A stretch of 64,000 bases of DNA from CAVPHV01 sp963821095 (GTDB lineage: Bacteria; Actinomycetota; Acidimicrobiia; Spongiisociales; UBA5794), in assembly GCA_963821095.1 (NCBI GenBank), contig CAWGCJ010000022.1:62001-126000 (forward strand), read 5' to 3'. Positions 53,212 through 60,878 of the stretch are shown in pieces (position 1 is the first letter of the stretch; every line of letters begins with the position of its first letter). The translations under genes were made by a program, and so were the position numbers. Under the pieces are notes generated by a model that was given only the letters and a program-made list of their open reading frames with translations, had not been told where the DNA came from and did no database searches.

Positions 53212-54714
53212 GTGGCGGAGGGTCGCTTCCGCCGGACCCTTGCCGGGGTACTGGCGGTCCCACTACTCATATCACTGGTTGTCGTGCTGCCCGGCCCCAA
53301 GGCCGATGGTGCCGGCACCAATCCTGTCGTGCCCGAATACGGTGCCCTGCTTGGGGCGTACGGCAAGCCCAAGGACGGTGACTGGACCAAAGCCGGTGTC
53401 CAACGCCGCTTCAACAAGCTCGAATCGCTGGCGGGCCGCTCATTTGACATCGGCCACTACTACTACGGCTTCACGGCGACCTTTCCCAGTTGGCGGGAGC
53501 GGTGGCATCGCGACAATGACCGCGTGCCGCTCGTCTCTTGGGACGCCAAAACCTCGACACAGGTGACGGCAGGCCAGCACGACGCAACGATCCGCGCCCG
53601 GGCCGACAATGTGAAAGCTCACCAGGATCCCGTGCTGATTCGCTACGGCTGGGAGATGGCCGAGGGTGTCAACCATGCCGCCGCCGGGAGCGCCACCGAG
53701 TTCAAGGCGGCCTGGAAACACATCGTGTCCATCTTCCGCAGCCGCGGGGCGAACAACGCCCAGTTTGTGTGGTGCCCGACAGCGTGGTCGTTCCACTCCG
53801 GCGGCGCCCAGCAGTACTACCCGGGCGATGAGTGGGTCGATTGGATTTGCGCCGACGGCTACAACTGGGCGCCGCGCAAGGCCGGCGACCCGTGGCGTGA
53901 GTTTGGAGAAATCTTCGACGCCTTCTACTCCTGGGGGGCGCCGCGCAACAAGCCCCTCATGGTCGCCGAATTTGGCGTCCAAGAAGGGACGGCGGGGCGC
54001 AAAGCCGACTGGTTCCGTGCGGTGCCCCAGACGTTGCAGAACGAATACCCCGACATCAAGGCAATCGTGTACTTCGACTCGGACAACCCCTATCCGTGGT
54101 GGATGGACACGTCGTCATCTTCGGTTGTCGGATTCAAGGACATGGCACTCGACCCCTACCTCAACGACGGGTTGACCTTCCAGAGCGGTTTCGACCGCGG
54201 CTTCGCGGATTTCCCCAAGAAGAAGAACGTCACGATCGACAACGGTCAGGGTGACGACAGCGGTTCGCCAAGTGCGATGGCGCGCGCCGCCGGGACTGCT
54301 GCCTACCTCCAGGGCAACTTCGGCGGTGCCTACGACGCAATGTGCGTGGCAACTTCGGTGAAGCTCTCGGCGGCGTCCACCAACGCCACCCTGATGAGGT
54401 TGCAGAACAGCAACGTTCGCCCGATCGGGCGCCTCTTCGTGAAACCAGGAACCCGAGAGCTTTGGGTCCGCACCGATATGACGGGCAAGAAGCGCGCCAC
54501 GGGTGTCACCCTCTCGCTGAACCGGTGGTACGACATCGAGTTCTGCGGCAGCGTTGGGCCCGACGGCAGCTGGCAGGTGTACGTCGATGGATCCCAGGCG
54601 CTCGACTGGCAGGTTGCCAACGGGGGATGGCTGATCAGACAGTTCCGGCTCGGCCAGAGCGGGGCCGGATCATTTGTCGTGCGATATGACGATGTGGCTG
54701 CCCAGATCCCCTAA
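53212..54714 (+). CDS. Secreted GH26-like glycosidase with C-terminal jelly-roll module
   Basis: 500 residues from the GTG at 53212, with AGAGAGG upstream at a rather long spacing; a GTG 13 codons earlier is possible. Signal peptide about 1-35 (VLAVPLLISLVVVLPG). Catalytic barrel about 45-325: GHYYYGFTATFPSWRE, acid/base Glu148 in YGWEMAEG, DGYNWAP, nucleophile Glu253 in VAEFGVQEG, VYFDSDNPYPWW. This is the GH26 pattern (beta-mannanase family and relatives) but target sugar is unknown. The C-terminal 160 residues look like a LamG-like jelly-roll (VDGSQALDWQV). Near-identical barrel sequence recurs in the gene at 55.7 kb. Probably acts on the exopolysaccharide. Confidence 0.8.
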   Translation: MAEGRFRRTLAGVLAVPLLISLVVVLPGPKADGAGTNPVVPEYGALLGAYGKPKDGDWTKAGVQRRFNKLESLAGRSFDIGHYYYGFTATFPSWRERWHRDNDRVPLVSWDAKTSTQVTAGQHDATIRARADNVKAHQDPVLIRYGWEMAEGVNHAAAGSATEFKAAWKHIVSIFRSRGANNAQFVWCPTAWSFHSGGAQQYYPGDEWVDWICADGYNWAPRKAGDPWREFGEIFDAFYSWGAPRNKPLMVAEFGVQEGTAGRKADWFRAVPQTLQNEYPDIKAIVYFDSDNPYPWWMDTSSSSVVGFKDMALDPYLNDGLTFQSGFDRGFADFPKKKNVTIDNGQGDDSGSPSAMARAAGTAAYLQGNFGGAYDAMCVATSVKLSAASTNATLMRLQNSNVRPIGRLFVKPGTRELWVRTDMTGKKRATGVTLSLNRWYDIEFCGSVGPDGSWQVYVDGSQALDWQVANGGWLIRQFRLGQSGAGSFVVRYDDVAAQIP

Positions 54715-55513
54715 GGAGACTGCAATCGAAGCTCGGATCTCTATCCGTCTGATGGCCGCGACGGCATTGTCGGTCGGTCTTGGCGCGTGCGCGGCTCAGG
54801 TACCGATTGCGCTCGATGCTGCCGGCTCGGCTGTAGGCGCTCCGGAAGCCCCCGTCGCAACGATGCCTGAGACGGCGTTGCCTTCGACGACGACCGCCGT
54901 GCCGGCGGCGACAACCTCGTCCGCGGCAGCACCGGCGACGACCGCTCCAACGACCACCACCATCGCCCCCAGCACCACCGTGCTGCCAACGAGCACCACA
55001 TTGATTTCGACATCCACTACGCTGCCGCCCGCGCCGGAATCATTCGGCGACGGCACGCACATCGTTGGTGCTGATATTCAGGCCGGCCGGTACGAAACGC
55101 TCGAGCCTGAGGATGGCTGCTCATGGCAGCGACTCAGCGGGCTTTCCGGCGAATACCGGGACGTTCTAGCCGATGGCAACCCCCAATACCGCACGATCAT
55201 CGACGTATTGGTCGACGATATGGCGGTCGTCACTTCGGGGTGCGGAACGTGGACCGGCTTCCAGCCTTTTGACGATCCGCTCACCGAGTTTGGGCCGGGG
55301 ACATGGGCGATCGGCGAGCAAATCTTGCCCGGAACGTACTCAGCGCCTGGTGGCGCAGGGTGCTTCTGGGCCACCGTGACCGGATTTGACGGTAGTCAGA
55401 CCTCGATCAGCGCAATTGCGCGACCGGAGTCCGGCGCCGTGGTGGTCACGCTCACAACAGACAACACGGGATTCGTGTCCGACAACTGCGGGAACTTCTC
55501 GCAAACCGGATGA
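54692..55513 (+). CDS. Lipoprotein with two tandem carbohydrate- or protein-binding-like repeats
   Basis: About 273 residues if started at 54692, overlapping the previous gene by 23 bases; AAGGAG at 54713 fits better with a start at the ATC codon at 54725 or the ATG at 54752. The lipobox is LSVGLGAC, so it is membrane-anchored on the outer face. A Thr/Ala/Pro stalk of about 65 residues follows. Then two similar units of about 65 residues: GTHIVGADIQAGRYETLEPE with CSWQRLSG, and GTWAIGEQILPGTYSAPGG with CFWATVTG. The domain recurs in actinobacterial secreted lipoproteins and has no known function that I can name. Confidence 0.65.
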   Translation: MWLPRSPKETAIEARISIRLMAATALSVGLGACAAQVPIALDAAGSAVGAPEAPVATMPETALPSTTTAVPAATTSSAAAPATTAPTTTTIAPSTTVLPTSTTLISTSTTLPPAPESFGDGTHIVGADIQAGRYETLEPEDGCSWQRLSGLSGEYRDVLADGNPQYRTIIDVLVDDMAVVTSGCGTWTGFQPFDDPLTEFGPGTWAIGEQILPGTYSAPGGAGCFWATVTGFDGSQTSISAIARPESGAVVVTLTTDNTGFVSDNCGNFSQTG

Positions 55514-55515
55514 TT

Positions 55516-55568
55516 GGAGGCCCAAGTGATCATTTTGAGAATGTGCTCAAGCTGATCGCGGGGCCTCC
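55516..55568 (+). promoter_or_regulatory. Long stem-loop upstream of the second GH26-like gene
   Basis: Outer arms GGAGGCCC (55516-55523) and GGGCCTCC (55561-55568) are perfectly complementary. Nested inside are GATCA/TGATC (55528-55532 with 55553-55557) and TTGAG/CTCAA (55535-55539 with 55546-55550) around a six-base loop. It lies about 104 bases before the ATG at 55672 and directly after the lipoprotein stop. There is no U-tract, so it may be a processing site or cis-regulatory leader rather than a simple terminator. Confidence 0.6.
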
Positions 55569-55671
55569 GATGGACCCCACAATTGACCAATCGGAACGCA
55601 CGTCGGGCGGGGGCCACGACGCAGTAACGGCTGACGTTCCGCGAAGGGGAACCTGTAGGAGGTCTCTCAAT

Positions 55672-57375
55672 ATGCGTAGGCACCGATGGAGTGCGGTGAC
55701 CAGCTGGTGGTCGCCGTGGAAGGCAGCTCTGCTGGCACTGCTCCTGATGTTCGGCCTTGCGTCTCTCCTCGCACCACAAGCTGAGGCGAGCGGCAGTTCC
55801 GTCGCTCCCGAAGATGGTGCGTTGCTGGGGATGTACGGCAAACCCAAGGACGGTGACTGGACCAAAGCTGGCGTCCAGCGCCGCTTCAATCATCTCGAGT
55901 CGCTGGCAGGCCGAACGTTTGACATCGGCCACTACTACTACCAGTTCACCGCAGCGTTCCCATCGTGGCGGGAGAGCTGGCACCGCGACAACGGTCGGGT
56001 GGGCTACATCTCTTGGGACGCCAAGCCATCCGCTCAGATCAGGAACGGACAGCACGATGGCACGATCCGGGCCGCGGCCGACAGGGTCAAGGCATTCGGC
56101 GACCCGCTGCTGATCCGCTACGCCTGGGAGATGGCAGAAGGCGTCAATCATGCCGACGCCGGCACTCCCGACGACTTCAAGGCCGCTTGGCGACGCATCG
56201 TCAACACCTTCCGAGATCGTGGCGCTAGCAACGCCGAGTTCGTGTGGTGTCCGACGGCGTGGGCGTTCCACACCGGCGGGGCGCAGCAGTACTACCCGGG
56301 CGACGACTACGTCGACTGGATCTGCGCCGACGGCTACAACTGGGCTCCCGGCAAGAAGGGTGACTCCTGGCGCGAGTTTGGAGAGATCTTCGATGCCTTC
56401 TACTCGTGGGCCGCGCCGAAGAACAAGCCCTTGATGATCGGCGAGTTTGGGGTCCAGGAAGGTACCTCGGGGCGGAAAGCGGAGTGGTTCCGCAAGATCC
56501 CATCGACGCTGAAGAACGAGTACCCGAAAATCAAAGCCATTGTGTACTTCGATTCCGACAACCCGTACAACTGGTGGTTGGACACGACATCGTCCTCGGT
56601 AGCGGGGTTCAAGGACATGGCCAAGTCGGCGTACATGAATGTCGGACCCGGCGGCGGTTCCTCGCCACCCGCTCCGACGACGACAACGACGACCACAACT
56701 CCGCCACCGCCACCACCACCGCCGGTGCCCCCCGGCACGGACGGCATCAAGTGGCGCGGCCTCGATACGGCGTATGCCAATGAGCCGACTCACCAAGTCG
56801 AGATTCCCGGTTGGGTCAAGCCCGGCGACATGATGTTGCTGCTGTTGTCGATGAACGACGAGGACATCGCAATCAACAACCCGTCCGGCTGGGCCACCAT
56901 CGATACCCGTTCCGACGAGTCTATGAAGACACGAGCGTGGTACCGGGTGGCGAGATCCGGAGATGCCGGCTCAACTGTGAAGGTCAAGCTAGGCACCCGT
57001 CGCAAGGCAACCCTGACCGTTGCTGCCTACTCGGGAGTCGACACGACCGACCCGTTGGTGGCGTTCAAGGCCAGGATCGAGGACAAGGTCCGTGCGAAGC
57101 ACATGACCCCTGCCCTCGCTACCGGGGTTGACGGGGCCTGGGCCGTTTCGTACTTCACCGACAAGACGTCGGGCACTACTAATTGGCAGGCGCCCGGAAG
57201 CCAGCGGGTAAGGATCAAGACGATCGGATCGGGGTTGGGTCGGATCACGTCGATGCTGACGGATTCGAACGGTCCACTGAACCGTCGTGATCCAGCCGGC
57301 GAAGTAGCGGCCGTTGCCAACAGTGCGAACAGCAAAGCGACCATGTGGACCTTTGTGCTGCGTCCGGCTCGCTGA
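55672..57375 (+). CDS. Secreted GH26-like glycosidase with Pro-rich linker and unnamed C-terminal module
   Basis: 567 residues; ATG at 55672 has GTAGGAGG upstream. Signal peptide about 1-39. The barrel (40-325) is a close paralogue of the gene at 53.2 kb, with acid/base Glu153 in YAWEMAEG and nucleophile Glu258 in GEFGVQEG. After it come a Thr/Pro linker (about 328-355, with a run of eight prolines) and a module of about 210 residues (from 357) with DGAWAVSYFTDKTSGTTNW and SKATMWTFVLRPAR, the same module found twice in the PKD/propeller protein. It is secreted and likely tethered by the module to a matrix partner. Substrate unknown. Confidence 0.82.
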   Translation: MRRHRWSAVTSWWSPWKAALLALLLMFGLASLLAPQAEASGSSVAPEDGALLGMYGKPKDGDWTKAGVQRRFNHLESLAGRTFDIGHYYYQFTAAFPSWRESWHRDNGRVGYISWDAKPSAQIRNGQHDGTIRAAADRVKAFGDPLLIRYAWEMAEGVNHADAGTPDDFKAAWRRIVNTFRDRGASNAEFVWCPTAWAFHTGGAQQYYPGDDYVDWICADGYNWAPGKKGDSWREFGEIFDAFYSWAAPKNKPLMIGEFGVQEGTSGRKAEWFRKIPSTLKNEYPKIKAIVYFDSDNPYNWWLDTTSSSVAGFKDMAKSAYMNVGPGGGSSPPAPTTTTTTTTPPPPPPPPVPPGTDGIKWRGLDTAYANEPTHQVEIPGWVKPGDMMLLLLSMNDEDIAINNPSGWATIDTRSDESMKTRAWYRVARSGDAGSTVKVKLGTRRKATLTVAAYSGVDTTDPLVAFKARIEDKVRAKHMTPALATGVDGAWAVSYFTDKTSGTTNWQAPGSQRVRIKTIGSGLGRITSMLTDSNGPLNRRDPAGEVAAVANSANSKATMWTFVLRPAR

Positions 57376-57396
57376 CAATCGGATTCACTCACCCAG

Positions 57397-57428
57397 GAAG
57401 ATGCCCGGCCCAACGGCCGGGCATCTTC
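57397..57428. terminator. 14-bp perfect hairpin, convergent terminator
   Basis: Arms 57397-57410 and 57415-57428 pair perfectly around CAAC, between the GH26-like gene and the converging flippase gene, and overlap the flippase stop codon. No long U-tract on either strand. Confidence 0.7.
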
Positions 57429-59028
57429 ACGTTGGGTCCCCGGATGGTTCCGCCGGTTTTGCGGTCCGCCTTCTCGTGGGCCGGAACGAGCGCCACGCCA
57501 AGGGCAGGTCGAGTTCGTCGCCGTAGCGGCGGAGGAACACTACGTAGATCCCGCCGGAGATCACGGCGTACGCCACAAACGTCGGCCACGTCGTCCCGCC
57601 AACGGCGCGTGCCGTCAGCCCGACACCTCCAAAGATGAGAGCGGAGGCCACGGAGGCGTGGCGGGCCCCCGGGCCCCATGGGAAGAACCGCAGGTAGCGA
57701 CCCACCTGGAACAGGGGGAGAGCGTTGGCGATGACACGGCTCGCCGCCCAGGCCAGGGCGGCGCCTTCGATCCCAAACTGCGGGATGAGGATGAGGTTGA
57801 GGACCACGTTCGATGTGAGGGTGACGGCGGTGTTGCCCAGGCTCCATGTGCTTTTTCCTGCCATCAGAAGGAGCATGTCGACGGGCCCTGCCGCCGAGCC
57901 GATCATGGCCGATCCGGCCAGGATGACGACGACGGTGGAGCCCTCCGCGAATTCCGGTCCGAAGATGCCGAGGAGGAGCGGAGCAAAGATTGCGATGGCG
58001 AGATACTGGGGCCACGTGATCGCCACAAGCCACCCGGTGGCGGTTTGATAGACGGTGCTCGTGCGCTGGTGGTGACCTTCGGCGAGCAAGCTCGAGAACA
58101 TCGGCTGGGCTACCTGCCCAATCGAAGCAGCAACAAACAGTCCAAGTTGGATGAGCCGCGTGGCCACGGCGTAGATGCCGGCATCGCGCGGCGACATGAT
58201 GGCCCCGACGATGACGATATCGATCCACTGCACTCCAATCCGGAAGATGGCGGCAAGCGAACGTGGCAGGGTGAACGACCAGAAATCCTTCGCAATACGG
58301 CCCAGCGATCTGAGTGACGCAGCGCCACTGCCATGGCCGTGAAGCCACCGGCGGCGAAGCACTTCGAGCCAGACGAGTCCGGCGCCGAGCCCGATGACAT
58401 ACGGGGATGCCCAGGCCAGGGCGGTCAGCGAAGCACCCACACCTGCGGTGATGGCGACCCACACGAGAATGGGCTGGGACCCTGCCCGGCCGAATCGATC
58501 GATGACCGCGGTCGGCACCATCGTCGCAAAGCCGCGAGTTGTGCCCAGCACGGCGAGGTACAGCGAGGCGAAGGGGACGATCGGCGCCAGGATCCGCAGA
58601 TAGTCGGCGATGATTGCCTCGGACTCGCCCCCGCCGAATGTTCCGGCAAGGGTGTCGGCACCGAACCAGACGGCGACACCGAACACCACACCGAGCGCGG
58701 CGACGGGAATGAGCCCAACTCCAAAGATCGGGCGCAACTCCGCTGATCGATTCAGGCTCAAGGCCCGCGAGGTCTCGCGGATCAGGCCGGTATCGCTGCC
58801 GAGGGTGCCGGTCACGGCAAGGATCTGGAAGACCGCAACCGTGACGAGGAATTCGCCGGAACCCTCAGCTCCAAGCAACTGGCCGAGGACGACGTAGAGC
58901 GCGATGCCGGCGACGGCGGCAAACAACACGCCGAGCAGATTCAGGGCACCGCCGCGAGCGAGTTGGGACACATCCGCGGCGTGGGCGCCTTCGTTTGGCT
59001 CGGCGGCGGGGTCGGCCGGCCCACTCAT
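57427..59028 (-). CDS. Polysaccharide flippase, Wzx/MVF-like
   Basis: 533 residues with about 12-14 hydrophobic helices, characteristic of MOP-superfamily polysaccharide exporters that move lipid-linked repeat units across the membrane. The N-terminus (about 25 residues, Ala/Glu-rich) is cytosolic. Motifs such as RETSRALSLNR, DIVIVGAIMSPRDAGIYAVATRLIQL and NTAVTLTSNVVLNLILIPQFGIEGAALAWA match the family. Cytosolic C-terminus RPTRRRTAKPAEP is basic. It lies next to Wzz-type and sugar-transferase genes, typical of a Wzx/Wzy-dependent polysaccharide locus; no Wzy polymerase was recognised in this window. Confidence 0.9.
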   Translation of the reverse strand: MSGPADPAAEPNEGAHAADVSQLARGGALNLLGVLFAAVAGIALYVVLGQLLGAEGSGEFLVTVAVFQILAVTGTLGSDTGLIRETSRALSLNRSAELRPIFGVGLIPVAALGVVFGVAVWFGADTLAGTFGGGESEAIIADYLRILAPIVPFASLYLAVLGTTRGFATMVPTAVIDRFGRAGSQPILVWVAITAGVGASLTALAWASPYVIGLGAGLVWLEVLRRRWLHGHGSGAASLRSLGRIAKDFWSFTLPRSLAAIFRIGVQWIDIVIVGAIMSPRDAGIYAVATRLIQLGLFVAASIGQVAQPMFSSLLAEGHHQRTSTVYQTATGWLVAITWPQYLAIAIFAPLLLGIFGPEFAEGSTVVVILAGSAMIGSAAGPVDMLLLMAGKSTWSLGNTAVTLTSNVVLNLILIPQFGIEGAALAWAASRVIANALPLFQVGRYLRFFPWGPGARHASVASALIFGGVGLTARAVGGTTWPTFVAYAVISGGIYVVFLRRYGDELDLPLAWRSFRPTRRRTAKPAEPSGDPT

Positions 59029-59254
59029 GGTCGTGTAACCAGGCGCGCCGACATTCCGCCCCGGGGTGATTCGGCGGTGCCGGTGATCATGATGGGCACA
59101 GGCCCTCTTTGAGTAGCCCCCACAAAAGGCCCTACCCCCTTGTCGCTACCTTGCCGAAGAGTGATGTACAACATCGAACGGATGTGGCGTCGCACACGTG
59201 GTCGATCGGTAGGCCGGACACCAGATTCTTCAACAACCTTGCGGCCCTGCGTCG

Positions 59255-59260
59255 TATAGT
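59255..59260 (+). promoter_or_regulatory. -10 hexamer (TATAGT) for the Wzz gene
   Basis: TATAGT about 54 bases before the TTG start, in a 285-base divergent region between the flippase and Wzz genes. The region also holds the short inverted repeat GATGT-ACA-ACATC near 59162-59174. No ORF is evident there. Confidence 0.45.
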
Positions 59261-59313
59261 AGGCCGCTCCGGGTCCCCGGGAAACCCCCGGAATTGGGTC
59301 CAAAGGGGGAGCA

Positions 59314-60856
59314 TTGACACAACAGATGGGCCAGTCGCATCGCCAGGTGGATGAGGCCGCGCGCCCACTTCAGCTCCGCGACTATGTGGAAGTGTTGCGG
59401 CGGCGGCGCTGGCTGATCATCTTCATGGTGGTCCTTGGCGGGGCCGTGGCTGCGCTGTATGCCTTCAATCGGCAACCGGAGTACGTCTCGCAGGCCTCGG
59501 TCCTGGTGCGCCCGGTCGAAGTGGACGTGGCCAGGACTTCGATTCGCCCCGATCAGCTCGTGAACATGTTCACCGAGAAGGAAGTCACCGGTTCGGTTGC
59601 GGTGGCGCAACAGGTGGCAGAAGAGATCGACAACAGTCCCGCGGCCCAGAAGCTCCTGGAGAACCTGTCGATCGTCGTGGTGAACGACACCCAGGTCCTC
59701 AGGATCTCGTATCAGGATTCCTCGCCAGAGCGAGCGCAACGGATTGCGCAGTCGTTCGCTGAGGTCTACCTCGAGCAGCGCAAGGATCGGGCCGAGGTCA
59801 CGGTGGCAAAGCGAGCGGATGAGATCGATGAGGCGATCGAGAGGGTCGATGCCGAACTGCTCGAGGTGAACACCCTGATCTCGCGAAGCGAGGAGGGGTC
59901 GCTGGTGAGGATCGCCGCCGAGACGCGGCGGGATTCATTGCTGAAAGAGCGCGACCAGTTGCAGGCTTCGCTGGCCGACGTCGAGTCTTTGAGTGTGGAT
60001 GGTGGCGTCGTAATCAGTCCGGCGACGCTTCCCAAGAACCCGGTGAGCCCGCCCAACTGGATGATCATCACCATCGGCTTGATCGCAGGATTCATCATCG
60101 GCGTGCCGTTGGCGTTCACCCGTGACAGCCTCGACGACCGGATTCGGTCCGCCAAAGACCTCGAGCGGGCGTTTGGGTTTCCCGTCCTCGTCTCCATCCC
60201 CGGCTTCGGCTCTTGGCTCAACCAGGAGACCGACAGCGGCGAGCCGACCATCCTGGCCCACCCTGATCAGCCGCCGGCTGAGTCGTTTCGTAGGCTGCGC
60301 AGCACGCTGCTCGCGGTGGCGCGCGACGAGGCGGTGTCGTCGATCCTGGTCACCAGTTCGGTTGCCGACGAGGGGGCGCCAAACGTTGCCACGGACCTTG
60401 CGATTGCCTTTGCCCAGTCGGGTACCGATGTGCTGTTGATCTCAGCCAACTTCCAGGACTCTGCGGTCGACCGTCTGCTCGGTCTCGAGGACGAACCGGG
60501 ACTTGGGGATATTCTGCTCGGAGACCTCAAGCCCCACGACGCAGTGCGAACGGTTGCCGGCGTGCCATCGACGTTGCGCGTCATCCCCTCCGGGGCGCAA
60601 CTCGACAATCCGAGCGACGCGTCTGGACTCGCCCGTTATCGAGAAGGTGTTAGCCGGGCACGATGTGCCCTACGAGTTCCTGATCGTCGAGGCCCCGCCG
60701 GTGGTTGACGCGGCCGATGCCCTCAGCCTGGCCCAGTTGACCGGTGGCGTGGCACTGTGCGTCCGGTCGTGGTCGAGTTACATGTCGACGGTCGACAGCG
60801 CACTGGGTCAACTTGACCACGTCAGGGCGAATATTCTCGGCGTGGTCCTCACCTGA
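59314..60856 (+). CDS. Wzz-type co-polymerase fused to a degenerate BY-kinase domain, frameshifted
   Basis: Chain-length regulator: N-terminal cytosolic segment, helix 1 (LIIFMVVLGGAVAALYAF), a periplasmic-equivalent part with coiled coil (RADEIDEAIERVDAELLEV), helix 2 (MIITIGLIAGFIIGVPLAF), then a cytosolic domain with the BY-kinase fold. Key residues are missing: Walker A reads DEGAPNVATD instead of GEGKST, Walker A' reads LLISANF with Ser for Asp, and Walker B reads LIVEAPP with Glu for Asp. No C-terminal Tyr cluster. The frame breaks near 60622 where an extra T follows GACGCG; removing it gives 513 residues. TTG start with AGGGGGA upstream. Function: export scaffold without kinase activity, by inference. 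Confidence 0.82.
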
Positions 60857-60878
60857 TCGATTCTGACTTCGGCAGTGT

